From NCBI RefSeq assembly GCF_026745355.1, contig NC_079202.1, positions 40,665,215 through 40,729,214 of the forward strand: a DNA stretch of 64,000 nucleotides. Direction: 5' to 3'. Every line of letters begins with the position of its first letter. Within the stretch, counting starts at the first letter, position 1. Source of the DNA: Beta vulgaris subsp. vulgaris. Its lineage: Eukaryota; Streptophyta; Magnoliopsida; Caryophyllales; Amaranthaceae. The notes beneath the pieces were generated by a model. It was not told the origin of the DNA. It did not search any database and saw nothing but the letters and a program-made list of their open reading frames with translations. This document shows, in pieces, positions 44,924 through 56,900 of this stretch. A program made the position numbers and the translations under genes.

Positions 44924-45280
44924 TGTTAGAGATTAATCTAGAAAATTCTAAGTGTTTGATATGATGAAAAATGTGAGAAAAATATCTAATGTGTATCTAG
45001 AATTATCTTGTAAAAATCTAAGATATTTGTACGGAAAGAAAAATCTAGAAGTTAGGATACAACAACTATAAATATATAATATGTGCATGAGTTGAAAGGG
45101 AGCCAAACAAGTGAGCTTCACACAAGATATTAGGAAAGGTAGAAACAAAGGGTTCTACCAAGGTAAATGAGAGACATGAGCTCTTATAAACACAACTGTA
45201 CAATTAATATCAATGAAAATGTAATTTTATGATACTATTTAGGGCCATCAAAACTTCCATGTGCGCCACAAATTCTATCA
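44924..45280 (+). repeat. 5' LTR of TRIM
   Basis: Starts TGTTAGAGATTAATCTAG and ends TTCTATCA before the primer binding site. A TATA-like 'tataaatatataat' lies at about 45069-45081. Confidence 0.9.
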
Positions 45281-45560
45281 TGGTATCAGAGCCGAAAAGT
45301 GGTTACAAAGAAGATCGAAGGCCCGAGAGATGGAAATCAAGCTTGTACGAAGAGATTTGGAGGGCACAGTCAAGGTAAGTATCTAATACAAAATTTTAAA
45401 GAAGATAATTCAAAAGGTATGGAGATGAAATAAAAGAGTTTTAGGAGAAGACAAAAATGGAAGATATGTTTGGAAATTAAAATATGATGATGGAGGAAAA
45501 AAGAAAGATGAGATAACTTTTGAAAAATGTTGAAGATTATAATGTAGGATAAGTTTGATG

Positions 45561-46078
45561 GTTGATGACATGAACATCAACAAATGAAATTAGCATTGGA
45601 AGAAAAGGAAAGAATGAAAAAAAATGGAGAATATTGGTGACAAGAGCACCAATAGTTGGGAAGAAGAAGGGAAAAAAATAAAATGAAAAGAAAAAGGAGA
45701 AGAAGGGAAAAAAAAAAGTTCAAGAGAAAGATTTTGGAATTTGCTAATGACATGGGCATTAGCAGAGATGATTGGTGACATAAGCATCAATGAAAGAATG
45801 AAATTGAATAAAGATATGTGAAGAAGAAAAATGAAAAAGTTCAGATTAGGAGGAGTAAGTTGGTAACATGAGTACCAACCAAAAACATTAAAGATCAAGA
45901 AATATGATGAAGAAACAAAGGTAGGATGGTTGGTAACAAGGGTACCACCACAAAGAAGTGATAATCAACAATATGGAAAGAAGAAAATGGAAGGTAGTTG
46001 GTGACGTAGGCACCGACGAGGACGAGAAGAAAATTTCAAGAATCAAGTTTGGAGATAGATGATGACAAGTGCATCAAC
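45561..46078 (+). repeat. array of eight covarying hairpin motifs in the TRIM interior
   Basis: Eight 21-23-nt motifs have a 7-8-bp arm, a 7-nt spacer (consensus ACAwrrG) and a complementary arm. They lie at 45561-45581, 45633-45653, 45742-45764, 45771-45791, 45859-45879, 45929-45949, 45997-46017 and 46058-46078. Arms differ between copies, yet mostly keep pairing. Examples are GTTGATG/CATCAAC, ATTGGTG/CACCAAT, GTTGGTA/TACCAAC and TGCTAATG/CATTAGCA. Two copies have one mismatch and two have a G-U pair. Confidence 0.8.
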
Positions 46079-46144
46079 CAGACTTTGAAGAGACCTTTGG
46101 AAGAAGCATGATGAAGTACAACAATTTTCAAGATTAAGGGGGAG

Positions 46145-46505
46145 TGTTAGAGATTAATCTAGAAAATTCTAAATGTTTGATATGATGAAAAATGTGAGAA
46201 AATTATCTAATGTGTATCTAGAATTATCTTGTGAAAAATCTAAGATATTTGTACTTGAAAGAAAAATCTAGAAGCTAGGATACAACAACTATAAATATAT
46301 AATATGTGCATGAGTTGAAAAGGGAGCCAGACAAGTGAGCTCCACACAAGATATTAGGAAAGGTAGAAACAAAGGGTTCTACCAAGGTAAATGAGAGACA
46401 TGAGCTCTTACAAACACAACTGTACAATTAATATCAATGAAAATGCAATTTTATGATACTATCCGGGTCCATCAAAACTTCCATGTACGTCACAGATTCT
46501 CTCAG
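46145..46505 (+). repeat. 3' LTR of TRIM
   Basis: Near-identical to the 5' LTR, with about fifteen small differences by eye. Ends GATTCTCTCA before the GTGCA duplication. Confidence 0.9.
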
Positions 46506-46510
46506 TGCAA

Positions 46511-46703
46511 GCCTCTTTTCGAGGGAGAGAAAAAGTCTATCTTTCAAGGGAGATTTGAATTGCTTAGCTTTGAAATTGATTCTGAAACTAGGTGGGATGG
46601 TTTGAAGTGGGTTAATAAAAGGAGTGGTTGGACAAATGAGGTAGAAAAGTGAATAAATATGATGTGATATATTACCATATATGTAGATAAATTGAAAATA
46701 TAA
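46511..46703 (-). other. probable LINE 5' UTR displaced by the TRIM
   Basis: Reading the minus strand and skipping the TRIM, this sequence joins the LINE ORF1 leader through one copy of the target duplication. The exact 5' end of the LINE is not visible. Confidence 0.5.
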
Positions 46704-46705
46704 TA

Positions 46706-46980
46706 CTTCCTCCGTTTTTTATTAGATGTTACACTTTTCAAATCACGGACTCTTAGGTAATTTTTGGAGAGGAGAGAGATAGAGAGAATGAAAAACAAAA
46801 GGGTCCCATATGACCATGTGATAGGAGAGAGATAACGAGAAGTTATTACCCAAAATAAAAGTATAACATCTAATTTAAAACTTCCTAAAATAGAAAGTAT
46901 AACATCTAAAAAAAACATAGGAAGTAACTAAATAGAAATAATCTAAAAAGAAAAGTGTAACACATAAAAAATGAAAATAG
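46706..46980. mobile_element. Stowaway MITE, 275 bp
   Basis: TA flanks both ends. The left end CTTCCTCCGTTTTTTATTAG and the reverse-complemented right end CTATTTTCATTTTTTATGTG share the block ending GTTACACTTTTC. Typical Stowaway size and target. Confidence 0.8.
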
Positions 46981-47088
46981 TACTTTGTATAGCATATCTC
47001 GTTTAAAACATTCACGTGCTACCTTTCATCCATGCACTCATGGTGGCTCGTCTATTCTTAATTCTTTTGTACCTTTCCTAGTTTTATA

Positions 47089-47272
47089 CTTCCTTCGTTT
47101 TTGAATACTTAAAACTTTTCTATTTTAGTAAGTTCACTATAAATTGCAATGTTGACATTTTTGACATTTTATTTTTTTTTCTCCCAGCACATGTGAATTC
47201 TTCTTAATCTTTCTCTAGCTCTCTCCGATCTTTAGGCACACTTAATGTTACGAGAATTAAAAATGGAGGAAA
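47089..47272. mobile_element. Stowaway-like MITE, 184 bp
   Basis: Flanked by TA. Left CTTCCTTCGTTTTTGAATAC and right (reverse complement) TTTCCTCCATTTTTAATTCT are diverged inverted ends. Confidence 0.6.
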
Positions 47273-47902
47273 TACACCACCTAAAATTTCACAATCTTTG
47301 ATTAAATAGCACTCAATAAGTTCTATGGCGTCCCTTGAATCTCGTACAGAACTCATCGCAGTACTAACTTTCTCATCGTTGTTAATTTATTTTTTTAAAT
47401 GTTCGTCTTAAAGATATGCCAATATGTACATGACCTCCTTTATACCTGTGAGATGTTCTAGTTTGATAGGGTCCTTCTCTTACCAAAATATAGAGAGAAA
47501 TATGTAACCCCCCTCTAAGGTGGATACCCCCAACTGCCTTAACGATAGTTACATGAATTAACCAAGATCTATTGATAAATACAATTTACAGATGATTTTA
47601 GGGACTGCCAAGACTGGATTTTGAGCTTGCAAGTTGCAACAATCTCCCAGGAAACCTTGTCTTGAAGATTATAGTCCAGCAGTATATCCAGTTTCATCCA
47701 TTCAATCCAAGGTACAAGCTTGCATTTTTATCTCTGGTATAATTATCTCTTGTTTAAGCTTTGATGCCTGTACAAGTCACACGCTGAACGAGTGTGTACA
47801 ATATGCTACATGATTCATCGATCAATTTGAGAATGTAGGTCTGATCAATGTTCTTCTGCACTGAATATTCAAGTAGCTTTGCGGAACCTGCCATAAACTT
47901 GT
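47273..47902 (-). other. 3' flank / 3' UTR of the WAT1-like gene
   Basis: Downstream of the transporter stop codon on the minus strand. No gene or element recognised. The 3' UTR should lie in the upper part. Confidence 0.45.
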
Positions 47903-50900
47903 TCATTCCACAGTGCTGTCTTTATAATTTACCATGTATATAGCCACCAAGGTTATGAAGGCCCCAGCTAGTTGCAAATTCGAGAAGCTCTCGCCTAGAT
48001 ACAAGAATCTACAAAGAAAAGGAGTGTCATGCTTGATAGCTTGAAAAAGAGCACATACGTCAAAAAGATCTCATAATGTTAAGGCATTTGGAGTTTTGGG
48101 CACAGTGAAAACATCTTACCCGAAAATTGAAGCAAACATTGGAGTCAGAAAAGTGAGAGAGCTAAGTTTTGTCAGACTACCTGAAATAAAAGTACTCAGG
48201 TTAATATGGATTATACAACAATCGCTCGATTCAAAGAGGCCACTTGTAGGTGCATTATTAAGGAAATAATGAATATGGAATCATCAAAAATAAGGACCTC
48301 TTGTTGCGTTATAGAAGAATACACCATAGCTAATAGCACCCCCAAAGATGGATGTATAAAACAGTGATGAAAGGTCGATAGCCAAGAGCTCATTAAGACT
48401 CCCATTGAATATAGGATCATTATTCAGTACCGATAAAGCTACTAGAGGAAGCCCGCCAAGTACCATGTGCTGCAAAAAAAAAGTAATATCTCAGCATCAG
48501 CATGTATGGAACCTCAGTTTCTATTCCTGTTCTCATTAATCAAGAGAAGACACCAAACAGAACAGATCAGAAGATCTCTGGTAGCAAGTTGTTCAAACTT
48601 GTTTTCATTTGCTCCATGTGGAGAATAAAATTGGATCAAAATCCAAACTTCTAGGTTCAGACATAAGAATAATACTCAAAAAGGAAGGACTATTTCCTTC
48701 AACATACCATTCTGAACATCCAATCTGAACTCTAAAGTGAGTTTATAGTGGTAAGGACTCCCTTCATAAACCGAAGACTTCCACAAACTTAAAAATCACT
48801 TTCATTTATATGCCAAACCATCAATTTGTGAAGTGTAATTAAATTCAAATATACTCAGTCAAAGCCATTGATCTTGACTTTCCAGTTCAAACCTGCATGC
48901 AAAACCCATCAGACAGAGACAGATCACAATGTAGGATGGAAATGAAGCATAGACTTACCCATCCAGTAGCCATAACAGAGTCAGAAAACTTGGAAACCCA
49001 ACGCACCATGACAGTACCAATTGCCATGCTTTGTGCTGACAGAAGCATCCACCATTCACCGCTGCCCCACAATGAAAAATCAGTCTGATCGGTTGTAATA
49101 ACAGGTAACTGAAAAACAACTCGAAAAAATGCACAATAATTAGTAAGCAGCTAAAATACCATAATCATGCTTCATTTCATCAACAGCAATTAATTTCAAG
49201 TTGCATCAAGGGATTGGAAGTTCTAGAAAAAAGTAAAGCAAAAACCAGAAAGGATTGCACTGAAAGCAGAGTTTGGAAGGGTACAATATTTGCAGCCTTG
49301 GTAGTTTATTTTAGCTCCCATTAGAAGAACAAAATATGCAATTAGTGGTTGTATTAGTAGTTTCCTAGCTAATATTGAGTTGTCGTTTTTGTAGAGTTTA
49401 GTGGTAGTTGTTACTTGAGGCTGATAATAAAAACAACTAGTTGTTTCTTGAGGCAGATAATAAAAGCAGCTTTTATGATTCCTAAGGCTACTCATAATTG
49501 TTAGTTCCTAAAGCTAATCACAATTGTTAGGTATTTTATTAAGGGAAATAATTATCCCTAATGCTCTCTCCCAATCCATCATAATCCTCCCACGTCCCAC
49601 CACCACCAGAACATCCTTACATCTCAACTGCCACAGGTCCACCACAACCCATCTAGAAGTAGCTTTTCTCGCTTTCACCCACCCCCGCCCATGGTGTCAA
49701 AACAAGGTTGCATCGTATCGTATTGCCCGTGTTCTACAGGTTTTCAAATTTACCAAAACCGATACTACGCGTATCGTAAAGGTCTAAAAAACCACGTATT
49801 GGGTGGGTTCCAGGGATATATCATGGTCTGAGCCAATATTTGGCAGTACGAAAACCGCATCATCCCCTTCCCGCATCACCATGACCGTTCCTGTGATCGT
49901 GACCGAAACCGCGTATTTGAACTATGCACCCACCCCATTTGACTTGGGTAAAGACTAAGTAGCAGAGCAGGCCAGTTATTCTCTCCCCTTATTTTGCTCT
50001 CAGCCATCTAACATTGATTCCATTGATCTTAAGACTCGAAAAGCAGCAGAGGGCTATGGGCAGACATGAAAGGAACACAAGTAAAAGAGGGAGAGGGAAA
50101 GAGAAACAGAGAAAAAGAGAGAGTGCCTTCCTTCCAAAGAAGATAAGAACAAAGGTCCAACATCAATGCTCACTTTGTCTCACCTTCTATGTTGACTTCT
50201 CTCCTAGATACTTATAAAGCTATAGCTGATAGGGCAACAGAGCCATATGAGACCAGATGAGATGGCATTGTGCACCATGAATTTTCTGATAATTCCAGCA
50301 TCATCAAATACAAAAGTAAAAGGTAGCAAGAAGAGGAAAATGATGATGAAAAAAATGAAGGAATTTCTTGCAAACAAGGAAACCATGCAAGTATTAATGA
50401 TGTTATGACACTTGTTACAGCAGGGGCTGGGAACCAGCCGAAAAGGTTAAGATCTTCCCTCTGATCTCACTTTTCTAGCGATTTAAAAAATTCTGCTACG
50501 AGTCTCAATTATGTCCGTCGTTTAAAAAGTCTCAACTTTTGATTATTCCATGGTAGGCCCAACTATTTGCGCTATTGCAGTGAGTAATCTACCTGTCACA
50601 TAACTTTGCTAGTTAAGATCACATGAACCAACTTAACTGTTATAACGGACGTGAGAGAGAAACAAATAATGAATGTAAAACAATGAAAACGGACAACAGA
50701 TTTACGTGGTTTACCAATTTGGCTACGTCCACGGGCAGAGATAAATTATTTTATTATGTGAGGAAAACCAGATTACAGAGAGAATTAAACTAAATTCATG
50801 GTCTTAAACAATTAGGTAAATAACCTATTTATACTTCCGCGTCGAAAATGCGTTTTCCGGATAAAATATTGTGTCGGGCGACATCCACCCAATCGGGCGG

Positions 50901-53900
50901 TATTTACTAATCCCAGATTCGTTGCGGCCCCGATCGAGCGCAACTCGCCTGGTCATAATTCGATGATTCGGGCGACCTCCAAAAGACAGTTGCTGAAACT
51001 TTGTCTCAGATTCGATCGGGCGGTCTCGCCCGACCCGATCGGGCCGTATTCCAAATCAACAATTTCGATGCATTTCATCGAATACATTCAAGGCATTAAT
51101 CTTACAAATCTCCACCTTGACTTGAATCCTCTCACAATAAACCAAAAACAGATGCTTTGATCACAACGCCTAGAATCTCCCTACAAGAGATTTGTCCCAA
51201 AAGACGACCAGACCAGATTAGTCCCTAAGGACCCTAGATTTGCCCAAGAAGGCAACTAACAATCGCAAACATTGAGTAAGCTCAAACAAGCCTAGATTTT
51301 CCTTCCCCGATTGCTGGAACCCATCTGGTTGAGCCATGTATATCTCCTCCTCCAACTCTCCATGTAGAAAAGTTGTTTTCACATCTAACTACTCAAGCTC
51401 AAAATCCTCAAAATCCTGATGTGCAACTATTGCTAGTTGCACCCTGATGGAAGTATGTCTAACTATAGGTGAAAATATCTCATTGTAGTCTACACCCTCC
51501 CTTTGTGTGAACCCTCTTGCAACCAGTCAAACCTTATACTTGACCCCCTCTGCAGATGTTATCCCCTCCTTTTTCTTGAAACTCATTTACAAGTAACAAT
51601 TTTTCTCCCTTGAGGCTTAGACACAAGCTCTCAAGTCTCATTCTTATGAAGTGATTTCATCTCATTTTCCATTGCAGCAAGCCAATGGGTAGACTCCGTA
51701 CATGTAACTGCTTCCCTATATGTGGATGGCTCATAGACATCCATTTCCTTAGCAACCTATAATGCATAAGCCACCACCATATCTTCAAAACCATGTCTCT
51801 TTGGGGATTTCCCAAATTTTGTCCTTATAAGACGATCCTGAGCGAGGCTAGGAGCCTCTTCACTTGGTATTGAAGATGGTGGTTCTTCAGAATCAATGTG
51901 TTGATAATCATCACTCTCATCATGAGTGACTTGCTGCTCCACCTGTTTATCAACACTACCACTATCTGACACAACAATGGACTTCACCAGTAGGATTAAA
52001 CATAGAATTTTCATCAAAGACAACATTTCTACTAAGTATAACCTTATTCTCATACGAAGACCAAATTCTATAACCCTTTACTCCATCCTCATAACCCACA
52101 AACACTCTTTTTAGCCTTTGCTTCCAACTTACCTTCATTTACATGATAGTAAACATTACAACCAAAAACTCCCATATCTAAGAGCTTACTTGACCACATC
52201 TCATATGGTGTTTTGAGATTGATCCCAGAGTGAGGTCCACGGTTGATTTGATAACATGTCGTATTGACGGTTTCTCCCCAAAACCTTCTAGTCATACCAG
52301 CATTAGAGAGTATGCACTGAGCTCTCTCCAGAAGTGTCTGATTCATTCATTTTGCTATACTATTCTGTTGTGGTGTATTTCTAACAGTATGATGCCTAGC
52401 AATCCCTTCATTCTTACAGACTTATTCAAAATCAGACAAACAAAATTCCAGACCATAATCAATTATCAGTTCGTAGCCTTTTGATCTTCTTCTCAGTTTA
52501 ATTTTCCACCAATGTCTTCCACTACTTGAAATATTTGAAATCTTCACCTTTTAACTTCATGACAATTAGCCAAGTCATTCTTGAAAAATCATCTATGAAA
52601 GAAACTAAGTACATGTGACCTCCCAAAGACTCCACGCGTGAAGGACCCCAATAATTAAAATGGATATAATCCAGAGTACCTTTTGTTCTATGAATGCCCT
52701 TAGGAAACTTGTCACGATGTAGTTTCCCAAAGACACAATGCTCACAAAACTCCAAGTTGGTGAGATTATGGCCACCCAGAAGATCAACCTTGAGAGGATT
52801 TGCATCCCTCTCTCACTCATATACCCAAGTCTCATGTGTCATAGCTTGGTCATATCCTCCTTCTGAATTTCAAACGACACAACAGTACCTCAACTTGAGA
52901 GAGTAGAACCCTGCAAAACATACAAGGTACCGCACTTGACCCCTTCAATACATCCGTTGGACTCTTGTAGACATACACAACTCCCATCTGAACTCTGAAC
53001 CCTTATTGTCTAACAAACTAAGTGAAATCATCATATGTGAAACATGCCTAACATTATTCAAAATGCAGAATGTACCATCATGTGTCCGGATTTTGATAGA
53101 GCCTATTCCAACTGTCTTACAAACTCACTATTAAACATTGAAATATTACCCCCATCTACCTGCTCATAAGTAGAAAACCACTCACTACGAGAAATCATAT
53201 GATACGACGCTCCAGAATAAAAAACTCACACATCACTACAATATGTTTGCTCATTAACAGCTAATGCAAGATCATCCTCAGAATTCGAATTTTCTACTGC
53301 AACAACAGCACAACCAGACCTAAATTTATTCTCTTGATGCTTCTTTTTAGGACATTTCTTTTTCCAATGCCCCTTTTCCTTACCATAAATACAGACATCA
53401 TTTAGAATTCTTTTCACCACGTCCCTTACCACTACTACTGGCCACTAATCCAAAAGCCTGAGTACAGATATCTTATGGCGCAATTCCCTACTATGAAGAG
53501 ATGAACTAACCTCTTCTAAGGACACAAAAATCTTTAAAGATTGCACAAAATTTTCATATCATAACGGTAATGAAACAAGCAGAATTAAAGCGGCATCCTC
53601 ATCCTTCACCTTAACATCAATATTACGCAATTCTAGCAAAATTGTATTTAATTGATCTAATGCATCTCTAAGAGGCATACCTTCCTGCATTCGTAGGCTG
53701 AAAAGACGTTATTTCAAAAGCAACTTCTTGGTTAGAGATTTTGTCATATACAAACTCTCTAATTTCAACCACACCAGATGCGGTTCCTCCTCCGCGACTT
53801 CAGTGACTATGTCATCAGCCAGACACAACATAATCGTTGAATGAGCCTTTTCCTCCAAAGTGGTTATCTCAGCGGTAAGTGAATCTGTTGACTTCTTCGT

Positions 53901-56900
53901 CAATGGCTCCCACAACCCCTGTTGCTTCAGTGAAACTCGCATCTTGATTTGCCACAGACTAAAACTATTCCTCCAGTGAATTTATCAATCTTCACATTCA
54001 TCCTAGACAGCTTTCTCACACAGATCGAACACAAAACTTTGATACCAATTTGTTATAACGGACGTGAGAGAGAAACAAATAATGAATGTAAAACAATGAA
54101 AACAGACAAAAGATTTAAGTGGTTCACCAATTTGGCTATGTCCACGGACAGAGAGATAATATTTTATTATGTGAGGAAAACCAGATTACAGATAGAATTA
54201 GACTTAATTCGTAGTCTAAAACAATAAGGTAAATAACCTATTTATACTCCTGCGTCTAAAACGCGTTCTCCAGAGAAAACGGGCCTCTACCCGAGATCGG
54301 ACAGTACTTACTAATCCCAGATTCGTTGCGGGCTCGATCAGCCGTAACTCGCCCGGTCACAATTCGGTAATTACGCCCGATTGGGCGACCTCCAGAAGAC
54401 AGCTGCTGAAACTTTGTCTCGGGCCCGATCGGACGGTATTCCAAATCAGCAATTTCGACGCATTTCGTTGAACACATTCAAGGCGTAATCTTACATTAAC
54501 ATACTCCACCCCGTCGTCTCATGTGCATCTCTTGAGAACGTTTTTTCCTCTTTCTTCTATTTATTAGAGTATGTCAAGGGTCTTCTTTCTTCTTTGCTAA
54601 AATTCATCATCATATCATAATAGTGTTTGAAAGCAACAAATCCACAAATAAAATAACAACATCGAAACTGCTAAACTTAAATTTCTAATATTACACTCCT
54701 TTCGTTCTCTTTTAGTTCCAACACTTCTTACTTTTTACTTTTTGGTGCTTCAATTTAGTTGCAACCTTGACTATTTTGGATTTTCTTTCCCTCAATCTCT
54801 CTCTTAATCACATGGGCCCCTTTTTTTTATCTCTCCCTCACCTTAAATAGTTTGTTTTCCAACCCCCAATGTTGGGACTAGATTAGAGCAAAGGAAGCAT
54901 GCAACATGAATAACAACCTCAAATTAAGATACATGGTTCCTAGTAGTCGGAATATTTTTTTTGACTAACATCAGAAGTTTTTATCACCAACTCCTAAATT
55001 GACTTCGAAATATCTAAATGAGTTACACAATGGTAGGTTTAATACTTGCACTTATTGTCTAATACTTCCTCCATTTTTTAATAATTGACACGTATTCCTT
55101 TTTAGAAAATATCAAAATAAGTGACACATAGCTATATATGGTAACAATTGTTCAACTTTATTACAATATTGCCATTCATTAATCACCCACCCACTTTAAT
55201 ACATTTACTACTTCCCACCTAATTCATTCAATTTCCCCAACCAAGTTAATGACTCCCTCCATTTTTTCCACCACATTCTTTTAATATTATCCTCCCCCCT
55301 ATTCTTTAGATCTTCAAACCATAACTCACCCAAACTAAGAACCCTAAAAAATTGTCTACCCTAAATCTCGAAATTCTTGTTTCTCTCATCTTCTTTTCTT
55401 CTTTCTTTACTGTTTCTTGTGAAGAACCAAATCTACCCCCAATTTTCGCAAATCTTTTGCTTCTCTCATCTTCTGTTCTTCTTCCTCTACTGTTTCTTGT
55501 GAAGAACCCTAAAAATCTACCCCCAATTTTCGCGAATCGTTTGCTTATCTTGTTGTTGCAAAAAATCCTAAGTCCCCAATTTTTTTTGTGATGGAATCGT
55601 GGAATACTGCTGATTATGTTTTCGGTTTTGATACTGTTGAGGCCTCCGAAGAGTCTCGGTTGTTGAGGAAATTAGATCGGCGTGAACACGGGTCTTCTTA
55701 TTCAAAGTTTCGTTCGCCTGATGAACTAGAAAGCCTTCAAAACGTTATTGTTGAGGCTGGGTTGCATGCGGAAAAAAACTTGACTTTGACAATTCTTCTG
55801 TGTCCTCTACTTCTAAGTCCCCAAAAAAGGCAATTCAGATGTGTCTTCTATTGTTGTCAGTGTCAAAACCACGAACAAAGACAAACAAAATTGAAAATTC
55901 CATTGTTTATAATGGATCTGTGGTGATATCTTCTAACTATTGCCATTCTTTTCTTTGCTTAGATCTAGATTTTTTTTTTTTTTGTTGCATGCTTTGAGTG
56001 TGGGATTTTGCTGCTGGGTTGATTGGCAATATCATGAGATTCTTGTTGTTTTCTCTTGTTTATGGCTGTTGTTTTGTGTGAATTTCATCTTTGTATTGTC
56101 TTTGTGATTTTGTAAATGCTGATCTACCCCCAATTTGTCATGTTTGTTATAACTAGGGTTTCTTTGAATTAGGGTTCCTTTTTTTATTGAGCCTGTTGAT
56201 TTATGTTAATTTTTATGGTAGTGTATAGTTGATTTATGTTGATTTTTGTTGATTTCGGTTTATTTGACTTGATTTCTGTTGATTTACTTTGAATTATGTT
56301 TACTACACTGTTTTAGCGTTTTTTATAGTACTAGACAGTTGATTTATGTTGAGTTTTGGATATTTAGGTTGATTTTTGTTAATTTAGGTTGATTTATGTT
56401 GATTTAGGTTCATTTTTGTTGATTTCGTTACTTTGAGTTGATTTAAGAGTACTGGACAGTTGAGTTATGTTTATTTAGGTTGATTTTGTTGATTTAGGTT
56501 GATTTTTGTTGATTTAGGTTCATTTTTGTTGATTTCATTACTTTGAGTTGATTTAAGGGTACTGGACAGTTGAGTTATGTTTATTTAGGTTGATTTTGTT
56601 GATTTAGGTTCATTTCTGTTGATTTTTGTTACTTTGAGTTGATTTAACGGTACTTGACACTTGATTTATGTTAATTTTAGGTTGTTGTATGTTGAGCTAT
56701 GTTGATTTAGGTTGATTGATGTTGTTTTATGTTGATTATTGTTGATGTTTGTTAATTTAAGTTTATTTTAGGCTATTGGACAGTTGATTTATGTTCAATT
56801 TGGGTTCATTTATGGTACTCTAGAGTTGATTGGAGTTGATTTATGTTCATTTATATTAATTTATGTTAATTTTAGATGATTTATGTTGTTTTATGTTGAT

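Larger units (their letters stand above)
44924..46505 (+). mobile_element. TRIM, a 1.58-kb LTR retrotransposon without coding capacity, inserted in the LINE
   Basis: Direct LTRs of 357 bp (44924-45280) and 361 bp (46145-46505) are flanked by a perfect 5-bp duplication GTGCA (44919-44923 and 46506-46510). The primer binding site TGGTATCAGAGCC (45281-45293) matches initiator Met tRNA exactly. The polypurine tract AAGGGGGAG precedes the 3' LTR. The 0.86-kb interior has no long open frame. It holds eight evenly built inverted-repeat motifs. The element must rely on another element's proteins. Confidence 0.93.
50638..54495 (-). mobile_element. Copia LTR retrotransposon 2, internally deleted
   Basis: LTRs at 50638-51106 and 54051-54495 lie between perfect TTAAC duplications (50633-50637 and 54496-54500). 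The primer binding site TGGTATCAAAG (minus strand, 54038-54048) and the purine tract AAGGTGGAGATT before the 3' LTR are in place. The interior has gag, integrase and only the first part of RT. The RT active site and all of RNase H are missing. The LTRs are unusually rich in gatcgggcgg-type motifs compared with the flanks. Confidence 0.93.
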
